A stretch of 64,000 bases of DNA from Ideonella benzenivorans. Its GTDB lineage: Bacteria; Pseudomonadota; Gammaproteobacteria; Burkholderiales; Burkholderiaceae_C. Both the position numbers and the translations under genes were made by a program. Shown piece by piece: positions 44,693 through 53,952 of the stretch. Positions within the stretch are counted from its first letter, which is position 1. The number at the start of each line of letters is the position of its first letter. The stretch lies in assembly GCF_020387415.1 (NCBI RefSeq), contig NZ_JAGWCB010000010.1, forward strand, positions 124,001-188,000, in the 5' to 3' direction. Below the pieces are notes generated by a model, which worked only from the letters and a program-made list of their open reading frames with translations, searched no databases and was not told where the DNA came from.

Positions 44693-45988
44693 TCAGTAGC
44701 GCTCGTTCCAGCCCGCCAGGCGCAGATACCAGTGCGCCAGCCAGGCCACCAGGCCGCGTCCCAGCACCGCATGCCAGCCGCGGCGCAGCGGCGCCACCGT
44801 GATGTGGTGCGACACCGTCAAGGCTCGCTCGAACTCCCGTGAGGCGGCGTTGCTCAGGGTTTCGTCGCGCACCACCACATTGGCCTCCAGGTTCAACACC
44901 AGCGACAACGGGTCGATGTTGGAGCTGCCCACGGTGACCCACTCATCATCGGCCAGGGCCATCTTGGCGTGCAGATAGGCCGGCATGTATTCATAGATCA
45001 GCACGCCCTCGGACAGCAGTTCGTCGTAGAGCACCCGCGCCGCCAGCCCGGCGATGCGGTAATCGACCTTGCCCTGCAGCAGCAGGCGCACCTGCACCCC
45101 CCGCCGGGCGGCCTTGACCAGCGCCCGGCGGAAGGAATGGCCCGGGTAGAAGTACGGCGTGACCAGGTCCACCCGCCGCTCGGCCTGCCGGATCGCGTCG
45201 ATCAAGGCCCGCTCGATCGTGCGCCGCTGCCGCATGTTGTCCCGCACGACGAAAGCGGCCTGTACCGGTGCGGGATCGACCTCGCCCGGCCCGTGGCGCG
45301 GCGGCAGGATGCGCAGCTGCCGCAGGTAGCGGTGGGCCGAGCGCACCGGCCGCGCGCTGCGCACCAGGTTCAGCAGCTCCTGGCGCCAGTCCTCGCCGAA
45401 GGAGGCACGGGTCCAGATGGCCCGCAGCGTCTGCTCCACCGGGGCCACCACCGGCCCGTGCAGCTCGGCGGCATAGTCCAGCCGGGGATGCTCGCTGCGG
45501 CCGTGGTGGATGTCGAAGCGGTCGTCGATGATGTTGATGCCGCCCACAAACCCCCGCACGCCGTCGATCACGCACAGCTTCTGGTGCAGACGCCGCATCT
45601 GGCCGGGCTGGAACCAGTTCCACCAACGTTCCAGCGGACGAAACACCACCAGATGCACCCCCGCCGGCTCCAGCCACTGCCGCAGTTGGCGCAGGCTGTG
45701 GTGCGAGCCGAAGCCATCCACCACCACCCGCACCCGCACGCCCCGGCGGGCCGCCGCGGCCAGGGCCTGGGCCACGGCCTGGCCCGCGTCGTCGTGATAG
45801 AAGATGTAGGTGGCCAGCCAGACCTCGTGCAGCGCGTGGCCGATGGCGTCGATCAGGCGCGGAAACAGTTCATCGCCGCCCCGCAGCAGGCCCACCTCGT
45901 TGTGGCCGAAAAAGACCGGCCGGGAGAAGATGTACCAGGCGCCGGGATGGACCGGCGTGTCAGGGCCTGACGCGTCGGTGGGCGGCAT
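44693..45988 (-). CDS. clsB: Cardiolipin synthase, ClsB type (phospholipase D family)
   Basis: A 431-aa protein with two phospholipase D HKD motifs: HQKLCVIDGVRGFVGGINI (residues ~135-155) and HAKMALADDEWVTVGSSNID (~350). It transfers phosphatidyl groups to make cardiolipin. There are no N-terminal membrane helices, as in ClsB, unlike ClsA. It follows the endonuclease/phosphatase gene with a 2-base gap, a pairing seen in E. coli (ybhP-clsB) and in Burkholderiales, so the two likely act together or are at least co-transcribed. Confidence 0.92.
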   Translation of the reverse strand: MPPTDASGPDTPVHPGAWYIFSRPVFFGHNEVGLLRGGDELFPRLIDAIGHALHEVWLATYIFYHDDAGQAVAQALAAAARRGVRVRVVVDGFGSHHSLRQLRQWLEPAGVHLVVFRPLERWWNWFQPGQMRRLHQKLCVIDGVRGFVGGINIIDDRFDIHHGRSEHPRLDYAAELHGPVVAPVEQTLRAIWTRASFGEDWRQELLNLVRSARPVRSAHRYLRQLRILPPRHGPGEVDPAPVQAAFVVRDNMRQRRTIERALIDAIRQAERRVDLVTPYFYPGHSFRRALVKAARRGVQVRLLLQGKVDYRIAGLAARVLYDELLSEGVLIYEYMPAYLHAKMALADDEWVTVGSSNIDPLSLVLNLEANVVVRDETLSNAASREFERALTVSHHITVAPLRRGWHAVLGRGLVAWLAHWYLRLAGWNERY

Positions 45989-45990
45989 CG

Positions 45991-46815
45991 TCAGGTGCGC
46001 TCAAGTTCCACCAGCAGCGGCAGGTGGTCGGACATGCGGGCCCAGGCCTGCCCGCGCGGCACGCTGCTGCGCACGCAGCGAAAGCCCCGGGTGTAGACCC
46101 GGTCCAGCGCGAAGATGGGCACCCGCGACGGGAAGGTGAGCCGGCTGGCCAGGCGGCCGTCCGGCGCGCGCGCGCGCAACAGACCCAGCTGGGCCATCGG
46201 CGTGTCCAGCCGCTCGCCCCAGTCGTTGAAATCGCCCGCCACCAGCAGCGGTGCGCCAGCCGGCACATGGGCCTGGATGAAGGCCGCCAGGCGGCGCACC
46301 TGCCGCACCCGGCTGGCATGGATCAGGCCCAGGTGGGCCACCACTGTGTGCACCACCTCGCCCTGCCAGGTGACCGGCACGTGCAACAGGCCACGCTGCT
46401 CGAACCGGTGGTCGGACACATCCTGGTGCTCGACATCGCCCATCGGCCAGCGCGACAGCAGCGCATTGCCGTGCTCGCCGTCGCGCGTCACCGCGTTGGT
46501 GCGGTAGGCCGACTCATAGCCCTCCGGCGCCAGGAAGTCGGCCTGCCCTTCGTCGGGCCAGCCGAACCAGGTCTGCTCGAAGTGGCGCGCCTCGCGTTCG
46601 TTGAACAAGCGCACCTCCTGCAGGAAGACCAGATCGGCATTCAGCGCCTGCACCCCCATGCCGAGGTTGTGGATCTCCAGCCGCTTGGTCGGCCCGAGGC
46701 CACGCACCCCTTTGTGGATGTTGTAGGTGGCCACCCGCAGGCGGGGCACCTCGGTGCGCTCGACAGGCGCCAGGGCATTCAGTTGGCCAGGATGGACAGC
46801 AGCGACAGAAGGCAT
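45991..46815 (-). CDS. Endonuclease/exonuclease/phosphatase-family protein (YbhP-like)
   Basis: A 274-aa member of the EEP superfamily: LRVATYNIHKGVRGLGP, DLVFLQEVRLFNEREARHF, LLVAGDFNDWGERLD, and the final MSDHLPLLVELERT that holds the catalytic Asp-His. Its substrate could be DNA, a phospholipid or a phosphorylated compound; gene order beside clsB favours lipid metabolism. The ATG shares a base with the nudB stop (TGATG), so it is coupled to nudB translation. Confidence 0.88.
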   Translation of the reverse strand: MPSVAAVHPGQLNALAPVERTEVPRLRVATYNIHKGVRGLGPTKRLEIHNLGMGVQALNADLVFLQEVRLFNEREARHFEQTWFGWPDEGQADFLAPEGYESAYRTNAVTRDGEHGNALLSRWPMGDVEHQDVSDHRFEQRGLLHVPVTWQGEVVHTVVAHLGLIHASRVRQVRRLAAFIQAHVPAGAPLLVAGDFNDWGERLDTPMAQLGLLRARAPDGRLASRLTFPSRVPIFALDRVYTRGFRCVRSSVPRGQAWARMSDHLPLLVELERT

Positions 46816-47297
46816 CACGCAAGGGCCGCGAAACGCGGCAGCAGAAGAATCGCCTCGGCATTCGAGGGCGAGAAGCAGGCATCGGCCGCGGCCTGCCAAG
46901 GCAGCCAGCGGTAGCGCAGGTGTTCGCGCGGCGCCAGGGTGACCGGCGTGCCCGCGGGCACCTGCAGCCCGAACACATGCTCGGTGTTGTGGGTCACGCC
47001 GGGGGCGTAGCGGTGCCGCCAGCGGGGGTAGATCTCGTAGACATTGGAGAGCGCCCAGTCGCGCAGCGCCGCCTCGGGCACCGCGCCGGCACCGATCTGG
47101 ATGCCGGTCTCCTCGGCCACCTCCCGACAGCAGGTAAGGCGCAGCGGCTCGTCCGCACGGTCCTTGGAACCGGTGACGCTCTGCCAGTAGCCCGGGGCGT
47201 CGGCCCGCTCCATCAGCAGCACCTGCCCCTCGGGCGTGTGGATGACGACCAACACCGATTCGGGGATCTTCGGCGGCTTGGACACGGACTCGCTCAT
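46815..47297 (-). CDS. nudB: Dihydroneopterin triphosphate diphosphatase (Nudix)
   Basis: A 160-aa Nudix hydrolase. The Nudix box is QSVTGSKDRADEPLRLTC followed by CREVAEETGI, with the extra residue before the Glu typical of betaproteobacterial NudB. The preceding ESVLVVIHTPEGQVLLMERA and the WRHRYAPGVTHNTEHVFGL segment match NudB. It removes pyrophosphate from dihydroneopterin triphosphate in folate synthesis. I chose the ATG at 47297; an upstream alternative (47330) would touch the prenyltransferase stop. Confidence 0.9.
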   Translation of the reverse strand: MSESVSKPPKIPESVLVVIHTPEGQVLLMERADAPGYWQSVTGSKDRADEPLRLTCCREVAEETGIQIGAGAVPEAALRDWALSNVYEIYPRWRHRYAPGVTHNTEHVFGLQVPAGTPVTLAPREHLRYRWLPWQAAADACFSPSNAEAILLLPRFAALA

Positions 47298-47330
47298 GGA
47301 TGGGATCGTAGCGCGGCGCGGGCCACCCAT

Positions 47331-48287
47331 TCAGCGCAGACGCGCAATCGCCACGAAGGCCGTGGTCAACATCACACCATGCAGCAGGGCCGCGGCGATG
47401 GAGCCAGCCATCACCGGCCGCAGCCGGGCCGGCTCGTCCGCGTGGCGCCACAGCGTGATCGCGGCGGCGGCCGACAGCGGTGCCGAGGCCAGCCCCCACC
47501 ACGCGGTGGAGGGCAGCCACTGGGCCGCCCACCAGGCTGCCACCCAGACATGGCTGGCCAGCACTAGCCCCGCGTAGCCCAGCGCCGCCGCGCGCGGCCC
47601 CCAGCGCACGACCAGAGTGCGCTTGCCCACCTGGGCGTCGGCCGCGGCGTCCGGGAACTCGGCCGCCCAGAGAATGGCCATCACCAGCCCGGCCAGGCTG
47701 ACACCGGAGATGGCCGCGATCGCACTGAAGCCGTGGCGCTGCACATGGTCTGCGCCGACCACCACCAGCCACCAGGCCAGGCCGACCGCCAGTTCGCCCA
47801 GCCCGCGCGACATCAGGGCCACCCGCGGGCTGGAGTAGGCCCAGCCCAGCGCCAGCCCGGCCAAGCCGACCAGCAGCAGCCCCGGCCCCGTGCGGGCCGC
47901 CAGCGCGATGCCACCGCCCACCACCACGATGCCCAGCATGCGGGCCGCCTCGCGCATCTGCAGCGCGCTCACCCGACCGTCCTGGATCACCTGCGAGCCC
48001 CCGCTGAACGGGAACAGGCGACCGGTGTTGACGGCATCCGAGCCCCCCACCGCATCGCCATAGTCGTTGTAGAGGTTGGCCGCGGCATGGGCCAGCGCGG
48101 CCAGCACCAGCGTGGCCGCGGCCGCCGGGGCATCCCAGCCACAGCCGCAGGCCTGGGCCTGGGCGATGCCCAGCGCTGCCGCCACCAGCGTGACCGTCAT
48201 GAAGCCCGGCCGGCAGGCCACCAGCCAGACTCTCAGCGACACCCGGGTTCCACCGTCTTCCTGCATGCCGCTCAGCATCGCGGCCAT
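47331..48287 (-). CDS. UbiA-superfamily prenyltransferase (MenA-like)
   Basis: A 318-aa membrane protein with about eight helices. The first Asp-rich motif NLYNDYGDAVGG (residues ~92-103) is that of UbiA-type prenyltransferases; the second region reads EFPDAAADAQVGKRTLVVRW, resembling the MenA pattern. It would attach a polyprenyl chain to an aromatic acceptor such as 1,4-dihydroxy-2-naphthoate or a related ring. The start is uncertain: ATG 48287 lies 5 bases after a strong hairpin, while a GTG at 48242 (SLRVWLVACRP) also looks natural. It sits between aspS and nudB. Confidence 0.8.
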   Translation of the reverse strand: MAAMLSGMQEDGGTRVSLRVWLVACRPGFMTVTLVAAALGIAQAQACGCGWDAPAAAATLVLAALAHAAANLYNDYGDAVGGSDAVNTGRLFPFSGGSQVIQDGRVSALQMREAARMLGIVVVGGGIALAARTGPGLLLVGLAGLALGWAYSSPRVALMSRGLGELAVGLAWWLVVVGADHVQRHGFSAIAAISGVSLAGLVMAILWAAEFPDAAADAQVGKRTLVVRWGPRAAALGYAGLVLASHVWVAAWWAAQWLPSTAWWGLASAPLSAAAAITLWRHADEPARLRPVMAGSIAAALLHGVMLTTAFVAIARLR

Positions 48288-48291
48288 GCGG

Positions 48292-48325
48292 CCGGGCTGG
48301 CTTGAGATCGGTCAAGCCAGCCCGG
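48292..48325. repeat. Perfect 14-base inverted repeat before the prenyltransferase gene
   Basis: CCGGGCTGGCTTGA and TCAAGCCAGCCCGG pair without mismatch around a 6-base loop (GATCGG). No T-tract follows on either strand, so it is not a classic terminator. It lies in the leader between the aspS terminator and the prenyltransferase start, where the hairpin could hide a ribosome site or bind a protein. Confidence 0.6.
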
Positions 48326-48352
48326 GACAGACCAGCGGCAACGGGCGCGCCC

Positions 48353-48379
48353 AAGAAAAAGGGGCCCCGCAGGGCCCCT
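48353..48379 (-). terminator. Intrinsic terminator of aspS
   Basis: On the minus strand the 8-base arms AGGGGCCC and GGGCCCCT (with a 4-base loop, 48368-48371) are followed by TTTTTCTT. It begins 24 bases after the aspS stop, so aspS transcription should end here and the prenyltransferase gene needs its own promoter. Confidence 0.85.
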
Positions 48380-48402
48380 GGCTTGGCGGTGAACGAGCGC
48401 GC

Positions 48403-50193
48403 TCAGGCCGCCGGCTGCACGTTGCGCAGGCGGATGTGCAGTTCGCGCAGCTGCTTCTCGTCGACCATCGACGGGGCGCCGGTCAGCAGGCACTGGGCAC
48501 GCTGGGTCTTCGGGAAGGCGATCACGTCGCGGATCGACTCGGCCTTGGTCATCAGCGTGATCAGGCGGTCCAGACCGAAGGCCAGGCCACCGTGCGGCGG
48601 CGCGCCGTACTGCAGCGCGTCCAGCAGGAAGCCGAACTTGATGCGCTGCTCTTCCGGGCTGATCTTCAGGGCCTCGAAGACCTTGGCCTGCACCTCGGCG
48701 CGGTGGATCCGGATCGAGCCGCCGCCCAGCTCCCAGCCATTGAGCACCATGTCGTAGGCCTTGGCCACGCAGGCGGCCGGGTCGGTCGACATCAGCTCCT
48801 CGTGGCCGTCCTTGGGGCTGGTGAACGGGTGGTGGCAGGCGTTCCAGCGGTCCTCTTCCTCGTCGTACTCGAACATCGGGAAGTCGACCACCCACAGCGG
48901 CGCCCACTTGTCCTCGAACAGGCCATGGCTGCGACCGAACTCGCTGTGGCCGACCTTGACGCGCAGCGCACCGATCGCGTCGTTGACCACCTTGGCCTTG
49001 TCGGCGCCGAAGAAGATCAGGTCGCCGTTGCAGGCACCGGTGCGGGCCAGCGTCTGGGCGATGGCGGCGTCGTGCAGGTTCTTGACGATCGGCGACTGCA
49101 GACCGTCACGGCCCTTGGCCACGTCATTGACCTTGACCCAGGCCAGGCCCTTGGCGCCGTAGATCTTCACGAACTCGGTGTAGCCGTCAATCTCGCCACG
49201 CGACATCTCCGCGCCGCCCGGCACGCGCAGGGCCACCACGCGGCCGCCCTTGGTCGTGGCCGGGGTCGAGAAGACCTTGAAGTCCACGTCCTTCATCACA
49301 TCGGTGACGTCGGTGAACTCCAGCTTGACGCGCAGGTCCGGCTTGTCCGAGCCGTACTTGTACATCGCGTCGGCATAGGTCATCACCGGGTAGACCGGCA
49401 GCTCGACGCCGATGGCGTTCTTGAACACCGAGCGGATCATGCCCTCGAACATCGCGCGGATCTCTTCCTCGCTCAGGAAGGAGGTCTCGATATCGATCTG
49501 GGTGAACTCAGGCTGACGGTCGGCGCGCAGGTCCTCGTCGCGGAAGCACTTGGTGATCTGGTAGTAGCGGTCGAAACCCGCGACCATCAGCAGCTGCTTG
49601 AACAGCTGGGGCGACTGCGGCAGCGCGAAGAAGTAGCCATCGTGCACGCGGCTGGGCACCAGGTAGTCGCGCGCGCCTTCCGGCGTGGACTTGGTCAGCA
49701 TCGGCGTTTCGATGTCGATGAAGCCGTTGGCGTCCAGGAACTTGCGCACCTCCATCGCCACGCGGTAGCGCAGCTTCAGGTTTTGCTGCATCTGCGGGCG
49801 GCGCAGGTCCAGCACGCGGTGGGTCAGGCGCACCGTCTCGGACAGGTTCTCGTCATCGAGCTGGAACGGCGGCGTGACGGAGGGGTTCAGCACCTCCAGC
49901 TCATGGCACAGCACCTCGATCTTGCCGGACACGAGGTTGGCGTTCTCGGTGCCCGCCGGGCGGGGACGCACCTTGCCGACCACCTTCAGGCAGAACTCGT
50001 TGCGCACGCCCTCGGCGGTCTTGAACATCTCCGGACGGTCCGGGTCGCAGACGATCTGCACCAGGCCTTCGCGGTCGCGCAGGTCGATGAAGATGACGCC
50101 GCCGTGGTCGCGGCGACGGTGGGCCCAGCCCATCAGGGTGACGGTTTCGCCCATCAGCGTTTCGCTGACCAGGCCGCAATACGTGGTTCTCAT
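48403..50193 (-). CDS. aspS: Aspartyl-tRNA synthetase
   Basis: A 596-aa class II synthetase, the normal bacterial length. The N-terminal anticodon-binding fold holds [20 protein letters not shown]. Class II motifs follow: motif 1 near [20 protein letters not shown], motif 2 [20 protein letters not shown], and motif 3 [13 protein letters not shown] near the end. The bacterial insertion (GAD) domain lies between. I chose the ATG at 50193 ([13 protein letters not shown]), the canonical start. Its sequence alone does not tell whether it also charges tRNA-Asn. Ends in an intrinsic terminator. Confidence 0.97.
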   Translation of the reverse strand: MRTTYCGLVSETLMGETVTLMGWAHRRRDHGGVIFIDLRDREGLVQIVCDPDRPEMFKTAEGVRNEFCLKVVGKVRPRPAGTENANLVSGKIEVLCHELEVLNPSVTPPFQLDDENLSETVRLTHRVLDLRRPQMQQNLKLRYRVAMEVRKFLDANGFIDIETPMLTKSTPEGARDYLVPSRVHDGYFFALPQSPQLFKQLLMVAGFDRYYQITKCFRDEDLRADRQPEFTQIDIETSFLSEEEIRAMFEGMIRSVFKNAIGVELPVYPVMTYADAMYKYGSDKPDLRVKLEFTDVTDVMKDVDFKVFSTPATTKGGRVVALRVPGGAEMSRGEIDGYTEFVKIYGAKGLAWVKVNDVAKGRDGLQSPIVKNLHDAAIAQTLARTGACNGDLIFFGADKAKVVNDAIGALRVKVGHSEFGRSHGLFEDKWAPLWVVDFPMFEYDEEEDRWNACHHPFTSPKDGHEELMSTDPAACVAKAYDMVLNGWELGGGSIRIHRAEVQAKVFEALKISPEEQRIKFGFLLDALQYGAPPHGGLAFGLDRLITLMTKAESIRDVIAFPKTQRAQCLLTGAPSMVDEKQLRELHIRLRNVQPAA

Positions 50194-50318
50194 GGAATGC
50201 ACTCCGTGCTTCGGAATCGGGAGGAGCGTTGCCACAGGCAACGCCCCGGCAAACGGGGGATCGGCCCGGGGTGGGGTCTGAGGACCCTCAGGACTGAACG
50301 CTGGGAGGCCCGGCGCGT

Positions 50319-50978
50319 TCAGCCCGCCGGATTGGGGTCGGCCTCCTCCGGCCCATGCGCATGGCTGGCCGGGGGCGTGACCACGCCCATCGAGATGATG
50401 TACTTCAAGGCCTCATCGACACTCATGTGCAGCGGCCGGACGGCGCTGCGCGGCATCATCAGGAAGAAACCGGAGGTCGGGTTCGGGGTCGTCGGCACGT
50501 ACAGGCTGACGAACTCCTCGTGCAGCTGCTCGGCCACCTCGCCGCTGGGCTTGCCGGTGACGAAGGCGATGGTCCAGGATGCAGCGTGCGGGTATGGCAC
50601 CAGCACAGCTTCACGAAAAGCGTTGCCGTTGCTGGAGAACAGCGTGTCCGAAACCTGCTTGACCGAGCTGTAGATGGACTTGACGATCGGGATGCGATTC
50701 ATCAGCGCATCCCATTGGCGCAGCCACCACTGGCCGAAGATGTTCGTGACGAACACGCCGGTCAGCAGCAGCAGCACCACCATCACCAGCACGCCCATGC
50801 CGGGCCAGCTGCCGAACTGGCTGAGGCTTTCGGCCGCCCCCGCCGGCAGCACGGCGCCGGCCACCCTCAGCAGCGCATGGAAGACGCCATCGAGCAGACC
50901 CTGGACCCACAACAGCACCCAGACCGTGATGGCCAGGGGCAGCCAGGTGAGCAGGCCGGCGAGGAGGTATTTTTTCAC
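50319..50978 (-). CDS. DUF502 family membrane protein
   Basis: A 219-aa inner-membrane protein. Two hydrophobic helices lie at ~4-25 ([20 protein letters not shown]) and ~60-82 ([20 protein letters not shown]). The DUF502 core is [20 protein letters not shown], then [20 protein letters not shown]. Function unknown. It starts at GTG (MKKYLLAG as in the family), 14 bases after the FmdB gene and upstream of aspS, the usual betaproteobacterial order fmdB-DUF502-aspS. Its C-terminal tail is polar. Confidence 0.9.
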   Translation of the reverse strand: MKKYLLAGLLTWLPLAITVWVLLWVQGLLDGVFHALLRVAGAVLPAGAAESLSQFGSWPGMGVLVMVVLLLLTGVFVTNIFGQWWLRQWDALMNRIPIVKSIYSSVKQVSDTLFSSNGNAFREAVLVPYPHAASWTIAFVTGKPSGEVAEQLHEEFVSLYVPTTPNPTSGFFLMMPRSAVRPLHMSVDEALKYIISMGVVTPPASHAHGPEEADPNPAG

Positions 50979-50992
50979 GTGAGGTTTGCCGT

Positions 50993-51310
50993 TCAGTGGC
51001 AGGCGCAGGAGCCGCCGCAGGGCGTGGAAGGACCGGCACTGGCGTCACCGCCCGCGCTGGTGCCACCGGCGCTGCTGTCAGAGCTGCTCTCGGACCCGTG
51101 CGGCGCAGGCACGGACGTGCCGCCCGAGCCACCGCGGAAGTCGGTCGCGTACCAGCCCGAGCCCTTGAGCTGGAAACCGGCGGCGGTCACTTGTTTCTGG
51201 AATTGTTCGGCGCCGCAGGCAGGGCAGGTGTGCAGGGGCGGATCGGACATCTTCTGCAGCACATCCCGCGTATGGCCGCATGCGGCGCAACGATAGACGT
51301 AGATCGGCAT
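50993..51310 (-). CDS. FmdB-family zinc ribbon protein
   Basis: A 105-aa protein of the FmdB regulatory-protein family. The N-terminal zinc ribbon has CAAC (residues ~8-11) and CPAC (~29-32): YVYRCAACGHTRDVLQKMSD and HTCPACGAEQFQKQVTA, followed by FQLKGSGWYATDF. The C-terminal ~45 residues are Ser/Gly-rich and end CGGSCACH, a second Cys cluster. The role is unclear; these proteins precede DUF502 and aspS in many betaproteobacteria. The ATG at 51310 has no strong ribosome site. Confidence 0.88.
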   Translation of the reverse strand: MPIYVYRCAACGHTRDVLQKMSDPPLHTCPACGAEQFQKQVTAAGFQLKGSGWYATDFRGGSGGTSVPAPHGSESSSDSSAGGTSAGGDASAGPSTPCGGSCACH

Positions 51311-51463
51311 GGCTAGATGAAAAGGAACAAACAGATGAACAGGGAATTATACGGAGGCCCCATGACGGCTGCTGGTCAGCCGACCATGCCGGAGCACGGC
51401 CCTAGAATGCGCGCGCCCACTGCCGCCCCGGCCGGGCTCCCCAACCGCTGAAAGGAGATGGAT

Positions 51464-52585
51464 GTGAAAACCTCTGCATGGCGCCGCTGGCTGCCCACCA
51501 CCCTGGCCGTGCTGTTTGGCGGCGTGGCCGCCGGCACCGCCCTGGCGGCCGACGAGCCCAAGGTGCTCAACATCTACAACTGGTCCGACTACATCGCCCC
51601 GGACACGCTGGCCAACTTCGAGAAGGAAACCGGCATCAAGGTCCGCTACGACAACTACGACAACAACGAGATCCTGCATGCCAAGCTGGTGGCCGGCAAG
51701 ACGGGCTACGACATCGTCGTGCCGGGCGCCCACTTCGCCAAGCAGCAGATCACGGCCGGCCTGTTCCAGAAGCTCGACCGCAGCCAGCTGAGCCACTGGA
51801 GCAACCTGGACCCGGCCCTGCTCAAGCAGATGGAGAACGTGGACCCGGGCAACCAGTACCTGGTGGACTGGCTGTGGGGCTATGTGACCGTCGGCATCAA
51901 CGTGGACAAGGTCAAGAAGGCGCTGGGCGGCCTGCCGATGCCGGACAACGCCTGGTCGCTGATCTTCGACCCGAAGTACGCCGCCAAGCTCAAGAGCTGC
52001 GGCGTGAGCTTCCTGGATTCGCCCTCCGAGGTGCTGCCGGTGGCCATGGGCTATGTGGGCAAGCCGGCCTACAGCCGCAACGCGGCCGACTACAAGGCGG
52101 CCGAGGACATGCTCAAGCAGGTCCGCCCCTCTGTGACGCGCTTCTCGTCCTCGGGCTATATCGACGAGATGGCCCAGGGCTCGCTGTGCGCGGTGATGGG
52201 CTACTCGGGTGACATCAACATCGCCCGGGCCCGCGCGATCGAGGCCAAGAACGGCGTCAAGCTGGAGGCCCTGATCCCGACCAAAGGCGCCACCCTGTTC
52301 TTCGACTCGATGGCCATCCCGGCCGATGCGCCGCACCCGAAGAACGCGCTGAAGTTCATCAACTACATCCTGCGCCCCGAGGTGCACGCCAGCCTGACGA
52401 ACAAGGTGTTCTACGCCAACCCGAACAAGGCCTCGCTGAAGTTCGTGAAGAAGGACGTGGCCAGCAACCCGAGCATTTTCCTGAGCGCCACCGACATGGC
52501 CAAGATGACCGCTCCGGACAGCGTGCCGCAGGACATCAAGCGGGTGCAAACCCGCATCTTCACCCACTTCAAGGCCTTGAAGTGA
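51464..52585 (+). CDS. Polyamine ABC transporter substrate-binding protein (PotF/PotD type)
   Basis: A 373-aa periplasmic protein with a Sec signal (WLPTTLAVLFGGVAAGTALA, cut after ALA). Family motifs are VLNIYNWSDYIAPDTLANFE, GIKVRYDNYDNNEILHAKL, TGYDIVVPGAHF and LVDWLWGYVTVGIN, typical of putrescine/spermidine binders. The strong AGGAG (51453-51457) directly abuts the ATG at 51458, so the GTG at 51464, six bases away, is the better start. No permease or ATPase genes are nearby, so it must serve a system elsewhere. It ends in an intrinsic terminator. Confidence 0.88.
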   Translation: MKTSAWRRWLPTTLAVLFGGVAAGTALAADEPKVLNIYNWSDYIAPDTLANFEKETGIKVRYDNYDNNEILHAKLVAGKTGYDIVVPGAHFAKQQITAGLFQKLDRSQLSHWSNLDPALLKQMENVDPGNQYLVDWLWGYVTVGINVDKVKKALGGLPMPDNAWSLIFDPKYAAKLKSCGVSFLDSPSEVLPVAMGYVGKPAYSRNAADYKAAEDMLKQVRPSVTRFSSSGYIDEMAQGSLCAVMGYSGDINIARARAIEAKNGVKLEALIPTKGATLFFDSMAIPADAPHPKNALKFINYILRPEVHASLTNKVFYANPNKASLKFVKKDVASNPSIFLSATDMAKMTAPDSVPQDIKRVQTRIFTHFKALK

Positions 52586-52606
52586 GCCCCACCGGCTGAG
52601 CTGGAC

Positions 52607-52635
52607 AACGCCGCCCCGTGCGGCGTTTCTTTTTT
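52607..52635 (+). terminator. Intrinsic terminator of the polyamine-binding protein gene
   Basis: The 8-base arms AACGCCGC and GCGGCGTT enclose CCCGT (52615-52619) and are followed by TTTCTTTTTTT. It lies about 20 bases after the stop codon, in plain rho-independent layout. Confidence 0.88.
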
Positions 52636-52719
52636 TGGGGGGGGGAGAAGCCCGTTGCCTTTCCTCCCACGGACAGGTTAGAAACACGATGTAACACGCC
52701 GGTCGCGAGGGCCCATCCG

Positions 52720-53931
52720 ATGTCTTCGGTTTCGATGCAGGAACTTGCCGAGCTGAGCACGCTGATCGGCACGATCTACGACGGCGCCCTGGACCTGCAG
52801 GCCTGGGCGGCCCTGCCCGAACACATCGGCGCCTGGATCGACGCACCGCAGTGCTACCTGTTCACCCCGATGCACCGGCCCGAGCAGGGCGGGTTTCTGC
52901 TGTCTCACAACCTCAGCCCGCAGTCGGCGGCCCTGTGGCTGTCGCGCTACCTGCCGCTGGACCTGTGGGGCACCCGGGCGGTGGAGCGCGGCTACCTGCG
53001 CACCGGGGACATCGTGCGCGACCAGGCGCTGGTCAGCGAGGAAGAGTTCGTCGCCTCGCGGATCTACCGCGAATTCCTCGCGCCGCTGGACATCGGCCGC
53101 CTGCTGACCGGCCTGGTGTTCGGCCTCGACAGCCCGCCCCTGTGGCACGGCCCCCAGGGCCAGCCCCTGCAACTGCCCATCAACTGCAGCCTGAACCGGC
53201 CCCTGCACCGCCCCTTCGACGCCCACGACGCCGAGAAGCTGGGCCTGCTGCTGCCCCACCTGTCCCGGGCGCTGGGCATGATGCTGCGGCTGCGGGATGC
53301 CGAGTTCCGGGTCGCCACCAGCCTGGCCGCACTGGACCGGCTGCCCCAGGCCCTGCTGCTGCTGGACCGCGAGGGCGGGGTCAGCCACGTCAACCCCGCC
53401 GCCCAGGGGCTGCTGGCCCGCGAGGATGGTCTGCGGCTGCAGACCGCGGCCAGCCCGGTCGGCCGCGCCACGCTGCAGGCGACGCACTCCCCCACCGCGC
53501 AGGCGCAGCTCGAAGCCGCCATCCGCGAGGCCCGCGAGCCCGACCTGCTGCGCAGCCGACACTTCATGAGTGCTCTGCGCATCGCCCGCCACAACGGAGC
53601 CGGCCACTACACGCTGATGCTGGCCACGCTGCCGGCCGGCAACGAGTTCACCACCCACCGCGCCGCGCCCCGCATCGTCATCTTCCTGAACGAGGAGGAC
53701 CACGCCCCGGCCCCCCATGCCGACCTGCTGCGCGAGCTCTACCAGCTCACGCCGGCCGAGGTGCGGGCCGCCCTGCTGGCCCTGCAGGGCGGCAGCGTGC
53801 AGGACATGGCCGCCGCGCTGGGGGTGAGCGAGAACACCGTCAAATCGCAGCTGAAGGCCGTCTACGCCAAGACGGGTGTGGACAACCGGGCCCGGCTGAC
53901 CCGGCTGCTGAGCTCGCTGGCGCGCGGCTGA
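52720..53931 (+). CDS. LuxR-type HTH transcriptional regulator
   Basis: A 403-aa protein. The C-terminal ~60 residues form a LuxR HTH: LTPAEVRAALLALQGGSVQD followed by MAAALGVSENTVKSQLKAVY and AKTGVDNRARLTRLLSS. The N-terminal ~330 residues have no named domain that I recognise; a PAS-like piece may lie at ~205-300 (ALLLLDREGGVSHVNPAAQG). It could be an autonomous one-component regulator. Its targets are unknown; the neighbouring polyamine-binding gene is a candidate. The start at 52720 has GAGG about 8 bases upstream. It is convergent with ubiB, 21 bases away. Confidence 0.78.
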   Translation: MSSVSMQELAELSTLIGTIYDGALDLQAWAALPEHIGAWIDAPQCYLFTPMHRPEQGGFLLSHNLSPQSAALWLSRYLPLDLWGTRAVERGYLRTGDIVRDQALVSEEEFVASRIYREFLAPLDIGRLLTGLVFGLDSPPLWHGPQGQPLQLPINCSLNRPLHRPFDAHDAEKLGLLLPHLSRALGMMLRLRDAEFRVATSLAALDRLPQALLLLDREGGVSHVNPAAQGLLAREDGLRLQTAASPVGRATLQATHSPTAQAQLEAAIREAREPDLLRSRHFMSALRIARHNGAGHYTLMLATLPAGNEFTTHRAAPRIVIFLNEEDHAPAPHADLLRELYQLTPAEVRAALLALQGGSVQDMAAALGVSENTVKSQLKAVYAKTGVDNRARLTRLLSSLARG

Positions 53932-53952
53932 GACGCGGCCCGGGCCGGTGGC

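Noticed and set aside
52626-52648. T-run then G-run as a repeat or phase-variable tract
   Set aside because: The T-run is explained as the terminator tail and the G-run is not inside a coding region or at a clear promoter spacer.
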